Counted from the first letter of the stretch, positions 1 through 8,393 are shown. The stretch: 64,000 nt of DNA from RBG-16-57-11 sp964503145 (GCA_964503145.1 CAZCYV010000005.1:62001-126000), one strand, 5' to 3'. Notes: generated from the sequence alone by a model not told the origin. Program-made: numbers and translations.

Positions 1-33
1 AACGAGCAGGCAAGATTCAGCGCGGCGTAGAAA

Positions 34-81
34 AGACTTCCGCGGCTATTGCAGACCCACGCAACTCGACTGCGGAAGTCT
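34..81. repeat. Inverted repeat at left edge
   Basis: Arms AGACTTCCGC (34-43) and GCGGAAGTCT (72-81) are perfectly complementary over 10 bp with a 28-nt loop. It lies just downstream of the minus-strand permease that ends at 113. No T-run follows on either strand, so a terminator role is uncertain. No gene is visible in 1-112. Confidence 0.35.
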
Positions 82-112
82 GCTGGACTTAACATCTTCT
101 TGAACAATGGGC

Positions 113-979
113 CTATTTTCCAGAGCCGAGCGTTAAACCCTGGATGAAGTAGCGCTGCAAGAAAACAAACACGAGCAGCGTTGGGATCGTGGCCAGCAGC
201 GCCCCGGCGGTGATCACAGGCCAGTCGGTGTTGTACTGGCCGCGCAGGGTCGCCAGGCCAGCAGTCACCGGGCGCAGCGTATCCGAGCGCAACAGGATGA
301 TTGCCCACAGATAATCATTGAACACCCAGGTGAACTCCAGCGTCGCCAGTGCTGCCAGCGCCGGCAGGGTGAGCGGCAGAACGATCTGCCAGTAGATGCG
401 GAATTCGCTGCAGCCGTCCACCCGCGCCGCATCCATAATATCGCCGGGCACGGAACGCATAAAGTTGCGCAGCACGAAGGTGCAAAAGCCGAGCTGGAAG
501 GCGGTGTGGATCAAGATCAGCGAGGCGTGCGTGTCGTACAGCCCAAGCGTGTTGGTCAGGCGGAAGACGGGCAGCAGCAGAATCTGGAAGGGCAGCATCG
601 TCCCGGCGACGAACATGAAGTAAAAGAACAGATTGCCGCGGAATTTATAACGCGCCAGTGCGTAGGCTGCCAGTGAAGACAGGAAAAGCATCCCCAACAA
701 GGATGGCAGGGTGATAATGAAGCTGTTGATCAGGTACTTGGATACTCGCGCTGCTGTCCAGGCCTGGACGAAGTTCTGCCACACCAACGCCCGCGGCCAG
801 CTCCAGAATCCGTTGGTGGTGATGTCATCCATCGTCCGAAAGGAGGTGACGAAGCTGGCGATGACCGGGAGCAGCCAGATCAGGGTGAAGATGGTCAGGA
901 AGGTGTATAGGGCGGCCTGTCCGGCTTTGCGCCGGGCTGCCCGGCGGCGTTCTTCGTATGTAAGCGTGGTCGCAGTCAT
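113..979 (-). CDS. Sugar ABC transporter permease (MalG type)
   Basis: Inner-membrane permease of a CUT1-type carbohydrate importer. About six hydrophobic segments span the 288 residues. The cytoplasmic EAA loop that contacts the ATPase is visible as VDGCSEFRIYWQIVLPL. The ATG at 979 is preferred over a GTG nine bases upstream because an AGGAGG lies 8 nt before it. It is the last gene of a lacI-binding protein-permease-permease operon and starts 12 bp after the preceding stop. No ATPase gene is present, so a shared MsiK-like ATPase encoded elsewhere is inferred. The sugar cannot be read from the sequence. Confidence 0.9.
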   Translation of the reverse strand: MTATTLTYEERRRAARRKAGQAALYTFLTIFTLIWLLPVIASFVTSFRTMDDITTNGFWSWPRALVWQNFVQAWTAARVSKYLINSFIITLPSLLGMLFLSSLAAYALARYKFRGNLFFYFMFVAGTMLPFQILLLPVFRLTNTLGLYDTHASLILIHTAFQLGFCTFVLRNFMRSVPGDIMDAARVDGCSEFRIYWQIVLPLTLPALAALATLEFTWVFNDYLWAIILLRSDTLRPVTAGLATLRGQYNTDWPVITAGALLATIPTLLVFVFLQRYFIQGLTLGSGK

Positions 980-991
980 CTTCCACACCTC

Positions 992-2341
992 CTAATATTC
1001 CAGCTCTTCTTTGACCGTGCGGGAGAGATAAAAGCCGATGAATACCATGCTGATAGCAAAGAGCACCACCGCAATGGCTGCGCCGTAGCCCATGCGGTAG
1101 TTGTTGAAGGCTTCGATGTACATAAAGTTGGCCAACACCTGTGTACTTTGCCCGCCGCGGGTCATGATCGAGACCAGATCGAAGGAACGCAGCGAGTCGA
1201 TGATCGAGATCACGACAATGATCGTGGTCACCGGCGCCAGCAGAGGGAAGATCACGTGGCGGAACAGGTTCCAGCGGTCGGCGCCATCCACTCTGGCGGC
1301 GTCGATGTAGGAAGGGTCGATGTTTTTCAGCCCTGCCAGGTAGAGCACCATCACATAGCCTACCTGTCGCCAGACTGCAGCAGCAATGACGCACCAGATG
1401 GCCAATCCGCGATCGCCCAGCCAGCCAGGTACCTTCTCGAAGCCCAGCAGGAAGAGCATATTGTTGATCAGTCCCAGACGTGGGTTGTACACCCATGACC
1501 AGATCAGGCCGATCACCGGCAGAGAGAGCACCAGTGGAGCGTAAAAGCTGACCTTGTAAAAGCGCCCGCCTTTCATTTCCTGGTTGAACACTATTGCCAT
1601 ACCCAGTCCCATCGTGGTGGGGATGGTGATGAACACCAGCAGCCAGCGCAGGTTATTCCCTAGCGACTCGATGAACAGCTTGTCTTTTGTGAACAGGCGG
1701 GTGTAGTTAGCCAGGCCGATGAACTTGGGGGCAGACACGCCATCCCAGTTGGTCAGGCTCAAGTACATGGTGTAGAAAGTCGGGCCGATAATCCAGAAGA
1801 AGTATAAAGCCAGGGCCGGCAACAGGAATAAGTAGGGTATCAGATGGGGTGAGATGCCGCCCTTGCGCTGGGCGGCTGGGCGGCTGGTCAGTTTAGACAG
1901 GAAGTTATTAACCGGGGGTAAGGCCAGCAGTGGTTGCAGCACCAGGCTGATCATCGCTGCCAGAGAGATCCAAAAGCCGGGGCCCGGAAGAATCTGGGGA
2001 CTGCTGCCAATTGGCGTTGGGCCATTGAAAGCATAGTAAAAGTAGATCAGTCCGATCAGGCCGAGCGCGGCGATGGCGGGCGAGGTGAAGCGGCTCTTTT
2101 CAGGATCCAACACCCCCCATAGGGCTAACACTGTGGCGGTTACGATAACAAATGGGATCAGGATGATCAGCGGCACAGGCTTGGCGCTGGCGGCGCTGTA
2201 CACATAGTCCGAAAAGAGCCTGGCGCCGTTGTCGGTTGCCAGCTTTCCGACCCACGGCGTGAACAGGAAGGCGAACAACATCACGACGCAACACAGCAAA
2301 GCCACCACGCTCGAGGCTGTGAAATCCCATTTGTTTTCCAT
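992..2341 (-). CDS. Sugar ABC transporter permease (MalF type), extended N-terminus
   Basis: Partner permease of the MalG-type gene that follows it. The core MalF-like domain starts near residue 168 (LIPYLFLLPALALYFF) and carries the EAA loop YIDAARVDGADRWNLFRHVI. At 449 residues it is roughly 150 longer than usual. The extra N-terminal part holds about four hydrophobic segments separated by short polar loops. Long N-terminal membrane extensions are known in some MalF proteins, but this one has no recognisable domain. An AGGAG lies upstream of the ATG. The preceding 75 bp hold a strong hairpin separating it from the binding-protein gene. Confidence 0.88.
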   Translation of the reverse strand: MENKWDFTASSVVALLCCVVMLFAFLFTPWVGKLATDNGARLFSDYVYSAASAKPVPLIILIPFVIVTATVLALWGVLDPEKSRFTSPAIAALGLIGLIYFYYAFNGPTPIGSSPQILPGPGFWISLAAMISLVLQPLLALPPVNNFLSKLTSRPAAQRKGGISPHLIPYLFLLPALALYFFWIIGPTFYTMYLSLTNWDGVSAPKFIGLANYTRLFTKDKLFIESLGNNLRWLLVFITIPTTMGLGMAIVFNQEMKGGRFYKVSFYAPLVLSLPVIGLIWSWVYNPRLGLINNMLFLLGFEKVPGWLGDRGLAIWCVIAAAVWRQVGYVMVLYLAGLKNIDPSYIDAARVDGADRWNLFRHVIFPLLAPVTTIIVVISIIDSLRSFDLVSIMTRGGQSTQVLANFMYIEAFNNYRMGYGAAIAVVLFAISMVFIGFYLSRTVKEELEY

Positions 2342-2369
2342 CGGCTTCTCCTGTTACGGCGATAGAAAA

Positions 2370-2402
2370 GGGTGTTTTGGCGGCCCGGCCGCCAAAACAC
2401 CC
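2370..2402. repeat. Strong intercistronic hairpin after binding-protein gene
   Basis: A perfect 15-bp stem, GGGTGTTTTGGCGGC (2370-2384) with GCCGCCAAAACACCC (2388-2402), around a 3-nt loop. It sits between the binding-protein stop and the first permease start within one operon. There is no T-run, so it more likely protects the 3' end of the upstream message than terminates transcription. That role is inferred from maltose-type operons. Confidence 0.75.
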
Positions 2403-2416
2403 GGTGAAACGAAGTC

Positions 2417-3796
2417 TTACTGAGTGGCTTCGGCCAGCAGGCGCTGCCGCTCTTCTTCAAGCTGTTGCAGCAACTGCATTATCTGGGTGGGGTCATCCCA
2501 GAAGCGCATGAAAGCTTCCATGCCGGCCTCCGCCATGGGCGGGGTGGTATCCCGGTCATAGAACTGGGCGATGTAATCTGCGGACTGGATTAGCTTGATG
2601 CCCTTTTGGGTATCGGCGGCGATGTTGCTCAGGTCAACATCGGTGCGGGTGGGCAGACGGCCCAGTTCGGCCAGCGCTCTCTGCTGTACTTCCTTGGAAG
2701 CCAGGTACATTAAGAAGGCTGCGCCGCCAGCGGGGTTGGCAGCATTGGCCGACATGAAGTAACCGTCTGTGGGGGCATCTTCGCCGATGGGGACGTTCGG
2801 ATCGATGATGGGGAAGCGGAAGAAATCCAGGTCGCCTTCGGCCTCATCGGGGTAGGAGTCCCTGATGAAGGCACCCATCAGGTACATGGCAGCCTTGCCC
2901 TGCACCATTGGATCGATGGCTTCCTGCCAGTCATAGGCGGCTGGATCTTCGATGAAACACTTGCGATCGATGAGCTCTTGCCAGTGCTCGAAGACTTTGA
3001 CCACGCGCTCGTCGGTGTAGGATTCTTTCAGGTCCATCAGGTCGATGTGGAACTGTGGGCCGTTGGTGCGCATGTTCAGGTAGTCAAACCAGGCTGCAGC
3101 AGGCCATTTGAAGCGGGCGCCGATGGTGAAGGGGGTGATGCCGACGGCGTTGAGCTTATCGCAGGCGGTGAGCAGCTCATCCCAGGTCTCGGGCGGTTTA
3201 TCGATGCCGGCTTGCTGGAAGAGCGAAGGCCGGTAATAGATCGCCCACCAGTAGTAGGAGGTGGGCATGAAGTATTTCCCGTCTTTGTAGGTCGCCAGGG
3301 CCTGGAAACCAGGGGCCATCACATCACTCATCTTGGCCTCGTCCCATTCCTTGCTGAAGTTGTAGATCAGGCCTTTATCGATGAAGAAGCGGGCGCGGTT
3401 TCCGGCAAACCAGGTCAACACATCTGGGGCGGGTTGAGCGGTCAGGTAAGCGCGGATGGCCTGTTTGAAGTCCTCGTGGGCGATTATCGAATGCTCAACC
3501 GGCATTTCAGGATGTGCGGCGTTCCAATCGGCTACAATGGCTTCGTCGAAAGCGCGCGGCTTGGGGTCGCCATTGTACGAGTTGTAAGCTATCGGATTGG
3601 TCGAAACCATGACTTGCTTTTCGACCTCGACCGTCTTTTCGACGGTCTTTTCGACTTCAACCACCTGGGTCTCAACGACCTTTTTTTCCACTTCTACTGT
3701 CTTGACCACCTCGACTGTCTGTGGCTGGCAAGCAGATAGGACGAACAGGGCGATGAGCAACAGGCTCAGCAGGGTCCAGAGTTTATTGCGCAACAC
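2417..3796 (-). CDS. Sugar-binding lipoprotein of ABC transporter
   Basis: Family 1 extracellular solute-binding protein that delivers a sugar to the two downstream permeases. Residues 1-23 form a lipoprotein signal ending in the lipobox LSAC. Then comes a charged, repetitive Val/Glu/Lys tether (about residues 25-65), typical of Chloroflexota binding proteins, before the two-lobed binding domain. Total length is 459 residues. It lies 39 bp downstream of the lacI gene and is presumably co-transcribed and repressed by it. The ligand is not predictable by eye. Confidence 0.9.
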   Translation of the reverse strand: MLRNKLWTLLSLLLIALFVLSACQPQTVEVVKTVEVEKKVVETQVVEVEKTVEKTVEVEKQVMVSTNPIAYNSYNGDPKPRAFDEAIVADWNAAHPEMPVEHSIIAHEDFKQAIRAYLTAQPAPDVLTWFAGNRARFFIDKGLIYNFSKEWDEAKMSDVMAPGFQALATYKDGKYFMPTSYYWWAIYYRPSLFQQAGIDKPPETWDELLTACDKLNAVGITPFTIGARFKWPAAAWFDYLNMRTNGPQFHIDLMDLKESYTDERVVKVFEHWQELIDRKCFIEDPAAYDWQEAIDPMVQGKAAMYLMGAFIRDSYPDEAEGDLDFFRFPIIDPNVPIGEDAPTDGYFMSANAANPAGGAAFLMYLASKEVQQRALAELGRLPTRTDVDLSNIAADTQKGIKLIQSADYIAQFYDRDTTPPMAEAGMEAFMRFWDDPTQIMQLLQQLEEERQRLLAEATQ

Positions 3797-3835
3797 GGTC
3801 TACTTCTCCTTTTTGGGTGAGTCACGGATCTAAGG

Positions 3836-4903
3836 TTAGTCAGTCGGGAAATTGTGGGACATGGTAGGTGCTGGTGTATCAGGCTGAAAATCACCTCCTT
3901 TGTATAGGGCAGTCGAGCTACGGATGACCACTTGGGCGGGGTATTGTAGATGCAGTGGGGGCGCATGCGGGTTTTCCAGCCGCCGGATCAACAGGCGGGC
4001 TGCTTCACGGCCAATGAATTCGATGTCTTGGAGCATGGTTGTCAGCGGCGGGTCAAAATAAGATGCCAGAGGGATGTTGTCGAAGCCGATCACCGACACA
4101 TCTTCGGGCACCCTCTTGCCAAAGTCTCGCAGAGCGCGGATAGCTCCAACCGCCATGCGGTCATTCTGAGCGAAGATGGCGCTGATGGGGGCGTTTTGCC
4201 TCAGCCAGGCGCGCACGGCTTCATCACCGGAAGTGGCAGACCAATCGCCTTCGGCGATCCAGGCTGGGTTTGGCTCAATGCCCGCGGCTTGCAGGGCTTC
4301 CAGATAGCCGGTGCGCCGATCCTGAGAGCAATCTTCGCACAGTGGGCCAGTGATGTGGGCAATGCGCCGGTGCCCCAGCGAGATGAGATGTTCGGTAGCC
4401 AGCCGTCCCGCCTGTACTTCATCAATGGAGGCCGAATCGCCCACTTCCTGCCGTGGGCGCATCCCCAGGAAGACCACCGGCACGGACTTTGGCAGAAATT
4501 CATGCCGCTGGTCAGCATAGGGATTGATGACCAGCAAACCTTCTGTGCGCCGACTGGCGATCAGTTGCCGCACCAGGGTCTCGAAGGTCTCGGCATCCGG
4601 CGCGGTGGCCGTGAGCAGGAAATAGCCGTGTTGGCGCGCCTCAGTCTCGGCGCCTTCGATCAGGCTGGCAAAGGTGTAATCGGTCAAATTAGGGGTGATA
4701 CAAGCCAGGGTGTAGGTGCGGCCATCGGCCATCGAGCGGGCGATTGCGTTTGGCTGGTAACCCAGGGCGGCGATTGCCTGTTCGACGCGGCAGCGAGTTT
4801 CAGGGCTGACGCGCTCGCTGCCGTTAATCACGCGCGAAACTGTCTGGTGTGAGACCCCCGCATAAGAGGCAACATCTCGGATCGTAACGGTTGAGCGTGG
4901 CAT
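3836..4903 (-). CDS. LacI-family transcriptional repressor
   Basis: DNA-binding repressor of the sugar operon that follows it. Residues 6-60 form the LacI helix-turn-helix and hinge (VTIRDVASYAGVSHQTVSRV, then LGYQPNAIARSMA). The rest is the periplasmic-binding-protein-like effector domain (VSVIGFDNIPLASYFDPPLT). Length, 355 residues, is normal. Its own promoter overlaps a palindromic operator at 4945-4968, so negative autoregulation of the whole operon is inferred. The inducing sugar is unknown. Confidence 0.93.
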   Translation of the reverse strand: MPRSTVTIRDVASYAGVSHQTVSRVINGSERVSPETRCRVEQAIAALGYQPNAIARSMADGRTYTLACITPNLTDYTFASLIEGAETEARQHGYFLLTATAPDAETFETLVRQLIASRRTEGLLVINPYADQRHEFLPKSVPVVFLGMRPRQEVGDSASIDEVQAGRLATEHLISLGHRRIAHITGPLCEDCSQDRRTGYLEALQAAGIEPNPAWIAEGDWSATSGDEAVRAWLRQNAPISAIFAQNDRMAVGAIRALRDFGKRVPEDVSVIGFDNIPLASYFDPPLTTMLQDIEFIGREAARLLIRRLENPHAPPLHLQYPAQVVIRSSTALYKGGDFQPDTPAPTMSHNFPTD

Positions 4904-4944
4904 TTGCGGCTGTTGGTTAGCAAAAACAGGGCTGATAGATCGAT

Positions 4945-4998
4945 GTGACCGGTCACGTTACCGTTCACATTATAGCATAATGAGAACGGTGGAGTCAA
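4945..4998 (-). promoter_or_regulatory. Promoter and LacI-type operator of the sugar operon
   Basis: On the minus strand: -35 TTGACT (4993-4998), an 18-bp spacer and -10 TATAAT (4969-4974). Directly downstream, over the expected transcription start, lie a perfect palindrome GTGACCGGTCAC (4945-4956) and a related half site GTGAACGGTAAC (4957-4968). This is the place expected for autorepression by the adjacent LacI protein. Confidence 0.85.
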
Positions 4999-5031
4999 GA
5001 GGCCACCATTCGCCACAGGGGTGATTGTTGC

Positions 5032-5091
5032 CAGGGCAGGCTTGTTCGATCCATGCCCCAGATCATTAATAACTCTATTAATCCTGCCCTG
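5032..5091. repeat. Nested inverted repeats between divergent genes
   Basis: Arms CAGGGCAGG (5032-5040) and CCTGCCCTG (5083-5091) enclose a second pair ATTAATA (5065-5071) and TATTAAT (5076-5082). The right-hand arms are contiguous. It sits between the lacI promoter and the rhodanese promoter and could be a regulator site or a hairpin. Function unknown. Confidence 0.5.
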
Positions 5092-5100
5092 ACCGGCGTA

Positions 5101-5109
5101 TGGTATCAT
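5101..5109 (+). promoter_or_regulatory. Extended -10 promoter for rhodanese gene
   Basis: TGG followed by TATCAT fits an extended -10 element 34 bp before the start codon. No good -35 is seen. Confidence 0.45.
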
Positions 5110-5142
5110 TTTGCCGCAAAGCCCATCTCTATTGGAGTATGA

Positions 5143-5631
5143 ATGTCATCCCGGCGATCAAATCGTCAATCGGTTTTTCCCTTGCTCATGGTTGTTTTGG
5201 GCGTTGTGCTGATCATCGGCTCGGTGGCGTGGTTGATCAACGCCAGTCGAACGGCAGAAGCGCAACGCGCCTCGGTGATCGATCCAGCCGCCTCGCCGCG
5301 CATCCCTTATCCAGAGGTGCCTCGCGTCAGCCTGGGCGATTCTAAGGCCGCGTACGATCTGAAGCAGGCTGTGTTTGTCGATACGCGCGGCGAACCCTAT
5401 TTCTCTGAGGGGCATATCCCCGGCGCAATCTCTTTGACCGATGATGAGGTCGCCTCGCGCCTCAATGAATTGGACCCGGATGATTGGATCATCACATATT
5501 GCACCTGACCGGCGGAGGAGTCCAGCGCTCGTGTAGCGCGATTGTTGTTAGATAATGGTTTTCGGAAAGTGACGGCGCTGCGCGGCGGGTTGCAGGCCTG
5601 GGTCGATGCGGGCTATCCGCTGGAAAGATAG
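5143..5631 (+). CDS. Membrane-anchored rhodanese with in-frame TGA (candidate selenoprotein)
   Basis: Single-domain sulfurtransferase tethered by one N-terminal membrane segment (residues 13-33), so the domain faces outward. The rhodanese fold follows: VFVDTRGEPYFSEGHIPGAI, then the active-site loop YCT. There the frame meets TGA at 5506-5508. The same frame then continues for 40 sense codons, PAEESSARVARLLLDNGF through RGGLQAWVDAGYPLER, to a TAG at 5629-5631. Relatives usually read YCxCP(x)E here, so TGA replaces the second cysteine. A small stem-loop follows at a fitting distance. Reading TGA as selenocysteine gives 162 residues. The alternative is a nonsense mutation or sequencing error truncating the protein at 121 residues. 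Start ATG 5143 has TTGGAG 5 nt upstream. Confidence 0.75.
5525..5539 (+). promoter_or_regulatory. Candidate bacterial SECIS stem-loop
   Basis: GCGCT (5525-5529) and AGCGC (5535-5539) pair around the loop CGTGT; an outer C-G pair can add with a bulged A. The loop begins 22 nt after the TGA and has G as its second base. Both agree with the general description of bacterial SECIS elements (short stem-loop close behind UGA with an early loop G). Short hairpins arise often by chance. Confidence 0.5.
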
Positions 5632-5678
5632 CAGATCAACAGACTTTTGGATTTGAGATAAATCTGGTAGGCGCGCCA

Positions 5679-6158
5679 ATGACCGAAGCTTTAGAACGAT
5701 TGGTCAACCGTATGACCGAAGAGGGTCAGAAGACGGTGCAATTCTTCGAGAAGCTTTTGCCAACCCAATGGGAACGGACCGTCTATAGCGAAGGCGCCCA
5801 ATGGACGGTGCGCCAGGTGCTGGCGCATTTCATTGTCACTGAAGCCGGCATCCGCGCGCTGATGCAGAACATTTTGGCCGGAGGCAGCGGCGCGCCGCAG
5901 GACTTCGACTTGAACCGCTACAACGAGCGCAAAGCGGCCGAGTTGAGCGATATCGCTGCCGAGGAGCTTTTGGCCCGTTTCAGCAGCGAGCGCCGGACGA
6001 CGATCGAATGGTTGCGCGGGTTAAGCGCCGATGATCTGGTCAAGACCGGACGGCATCCCTGGCTGGGCGTCGCGCCGCTGGACGAGATGATCCAACTGAT
6101 GTATCGCCACACCCAGATCCATCAACGCGATATTCGCAAGTTGCTGGCGGAGGGCTAG
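5679..6158 (+). CDS. DinB-family protein
   Basis: A 159-residue four-helix-bundle protein of the DinB/YfiT type. The start WTVRQVLAHFIVTEAG matches the first conserved histidine helix (AHF). A C-terminal helix carries MYRHTQIHQRDI, giving the further His residues that bind a metal in this superfamily. Some members are thiol-dependent transferases, others have no known role, so no reaction is assigned. It begins 47 bp after the rhodanese stop and ends 3 bp before the prenyltransferase gene, suggesting one transcript. Confidence 0.8.
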   Translation: MTEALERLVNRMTEEGQKTVQFFEKLLPTQWERTVYSEGAQWTVRQVLAHFIVTEAGIRALMQNILAGGSGAPQDFDLNRYNERKAAELSDIAAEELLARFSSERRTTIEWLRGLSADDLVKTGRHPWLGVAPLDEMIQLMYRHTQIHQRDIRKLLAEG

Positions 6159-6161
6159 TCT

Positions 6162-7100
6162 ATGGGTCAAACGCAGCCAGGGCAGGGCGGCTGGGGGAAG
6201 ACGCTGTTGCTGTTCATCCGCCTGAGCCGTCCAATGTTTTTGTTGGGGGTGGCCCTGGTCTATGCCCTGGGCGTGGGCATTGCGCGCTACCTGGGCACAG
6301 ACATCGACTGGGGCGCTTACTGGCTGGGGCAGATCTGGGTGTCTCTGTTACAGCTCAGCACGCAGTACTTCAACGAATATTACAATGCTCCGGCTGATCA
6401 GGTAAACCCAAATCGCACGTTGCTGACCGGTGGAAGCGGCGCGTTGGGGCCGGGGAAGCTGCCACGCCGCGTGGCGCTGATGGCGGCGCTGACCTGTCTG
6501 GCTTTCCTGGCGTCTGTCACGGTGTTGGTGATTGCGCAGCTTCGGCCGCCTGCTGCGGCGTATCTGATCATGGGGCTGGCGTTTCTGGGGTCGTTTTTCT
6601 ATTCCAATCCGCCGATCAGCCTGGAAAACTCGGGCTACGGCGAGCTGGTCACGTCGGTGCTGGTGGGCTTTATGGTGCCGGCTTATGCCTTTATCCTGCA
6701 ATACGGCGACCTGCATCGGCTGGTGGCGATGAGCGCCTTCCCGATGGTTGCGGCGCATATGGCGATGCTGCTGGCTTTCGACCTGCCGGATTATGGCACG
6801 GACATGAAATTCGAGAAGCGCACCCTGATGATCCGCCTGGGCTGGCAGAACGGCATGCTGCTGCACAACGCCATGATCCTGACGGTCTATTTGCTCCTGT
6901 TGATGGCCCGCTCTCTGGGCTTCCCCGGCTTTGCCACGCTGGCGGGCATGTTGTCCCTGCCGGTGGGACTGTTCCAGATCTGGCAGATGCGCCAGATCGC
7001 CAATGGCGCAAGGGTCAACTGGAACGCGCTGACGATCGGCGGCGTGGCGTTGTTCACCTCGCTGACTTATTTGCTGGCTTATGCCTTCTGGACGCATTGA
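6162..7100 (+). CDS. UbiA-family prenyltransferase
   Basis: Integral membrane aromatic prenyltransferase of 312 residues with about eight hydrophobic segments. The first Asp-rich prenyl-diphosphate motif is the variant NEYYNAPADQVNPNRT near residue 68. The second is DLPDYGTDMKFEKRT near residue 206. Substrate classes in this family include 1,4-dihydroxy-2-naphthoate (MenA) and others. The spacing and the DxxxD second motif look MenA-like, but no menaquinone genes are nearby, so the substrate is left open. It follows the DinB gene directly. Confidence 0.82.
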   Translation: MGQTQPGQGGWGKTLLLFIRLSRPMFLLGVALVYALGVGIARYLGTDIDWGAYWLGQIWVSLLQLSTQYFNEYYNAPADQVNPNRTLLTGGSGALGPGKLPRRVALMAALTCLAFLASVTVLVIAQLRPPAAAYLIMGLAFLGSFFYSNPPISLENSGYGELVTSVLVGFMVPAYAFILQYGDLHRLVAMSAFPMVAAHMAMLLAFDLPDYGTDMKFEKRTLMIRLGWQNGMLLHNAMILTVYLLLLMARSLGFPGFATLAGMLSLPVGLFQIWQMRQIANGARVNWNALTIGGVALFTSLTYLLAYAFWTH

Positions 7101-7117
7101 ACGGCCTTGACTATAAT
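7089..7117 (+). promoter_or_regulatory. Promoter for the molybdenum-cofactor genes
   Basis: -35 TGGACG (7089-7094), a 17-bp spacer and -10 TATAAT (7112-7117). The predicted transcription start is about 12 nt before the moeA ATG and no clear Shine-Dalgarno lies between, so the leader is very short. Confidence 0.6.
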
Positions 7118-7135
7118 TCCGACTCGTAAGCAACG

Positions 7136-8371
7136 ATGCCTGAGTTCCTCGAATTACTGCCACCACAAGAAGCTTTGAATCGGCTGCTAAGTCATCTCTC
7201 CCCTGAGCCAAAGGCGGAGGAGATCGAGACGATCGCCGCCTTGGGTCGGGTGACAGCCGCGCCGGTGGTCGCTCCCTACCCGTTGCCTTCATTCCCTCGC
7301 TCGACGGTGGATGGGTTCGCCGTGCGCGCCGTTGATACCTTTGGCGCCAACGATTCGCTGCCCGCTTATCTGAATCTGATTGGCGAAGTGCCGATGGGCG
7401 CAGCCGCAGATTTGTCGCTGGGGGTGGGCGAATGCGCGCTGATCCACACCGGTGGGATGCTGCCAGAAGGGGCGGATGCGGTGGTCATGGTGGAACATAC
7501 CCAACAGGCCCGCGCAGGCGAGGTCGAAGTGTTGCGCGCCGTCGCGCCAGGCGAAAATGTGCTCAAGGTGGGTGAAGATGTCGTCGAAGGGGAAGAGGTC
7601 ATCCCGCGGGGAGCGCGCTTGCGGCCGCCGAAGATCGGCGGGCTGATGGCGCTGGGGCAGACCCGCGTGACTGTGGCTTGCCGCCCCAGGGTGGGCATTC
7701 TCTCCAGCGGCGATGAAGTCATTCCGCCGGAGGCCGAGCTGCGCCCGGGTCGGGTGCGGGATGTCAACTCCTACAGCCTGGGGGCTTTGATCGAGCAGCA
7801 CGGCGGATTGCCGCTGCGCTACGGCATCCTGCCAGACGCTTCCGAGGCGCTGCGAGCTGCCGCAGAGCGAGCGCTAAGCGAGTGCGATATGGTGATCATC
7901 ACCGCCGGATCGTCTGCCAGTTCGCGCGATTTGACCGCCGCGGTGATCGACTCGCTGGGCAAGCCCGGCGTGCTGGTGCACGGCGTGAACGTGCGCCCCG
8001 GCAAACCGACCATTCTGGCCGTCTGTGATGGCAAAGCGGTGGTGGGATTGCCGGGGAATCCGGTGAGCGCACTGGTGATCGCCAGCCTGTTCGTCGCGCC
8101 GGTAATCCATGCCTTGCTGGGCCTGCGGGTGGGACAGCTTGCTCGGCGCTTGAACGCACGCTTGACGCTCAACCTGGCCTCTCAGGCCGGGCGGGAAGAT
8201 TGGGTGGCGGTGCGTTTGCACGAGACTCCGCAGGGCCACCTGGCGGAGCCAGTGTTTGGCAAGAGCAACCTGATCTTCACCCTGGCGCGGGCAGATGGCC
8301 TGGTGCGCATCCCTCCCGACGCCAATGGTTTGGAGGCAGGCCAGATGGTTGAAGTTCATTTCTTCTGGTGA
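7136..8371 (+). CDS. moeA: Molybdopterin molybdenumtransferase MoeA
   Basis: Inserts molybdate into adenylylated molybdopterin in the cytoplasm. All MoeA segments are present: PSFPRSTVDGFAVRA near residue 56, the PEGADAVVMVEHT segment near 115, the MPT-binding fold with VGILSSGDEV and GRVRDVNSY near residues 185-213, ITAGSSASSRDLT near 258, and GLPGNPVSALV near 303. The C-terminal domain IV is complete at 411 residues. It heads a run with an ACT protein and a second, fused MoeA. Confidence 0.93.
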   Translation: MPEFLELLPPQEALNRLLSHLSPEPKAEEIETIAALGRVTAAPVVAPYPLPSFPRSTVDGFAVRAVDTFGANDSLPAYLNLIGEVPMGAAADLSLGVGECALIHTGGMLPEGADAVVMVEHTQQARAGEVEVLRAVAPGENVLKVGEDVVEGEEVIPRGARLRPPKIGGLMALGQTRVTVACRPRVGILSSGDEVIPPEAELRPGRVRDVNSYSLGALIEQHGGLPLRYGILPDASEALRAAAERALSECDMVIITAGSSASSRDLTAAVIDSLGKPGVLVHGVNVRPGKPTILAVCDGKAVVGLPGNPVSALVIASLFVAPVIHALLGLRVGQLARRLNARLTLNLASQAGREDWVAVRLHETPQGHLAEPVFGKSNLIFTLARADGLVRIPPDANGLEAGQMVEVHFFW

Positions 8372-8393
8372 ACGTTCGAGGATTCTTCTGCAA

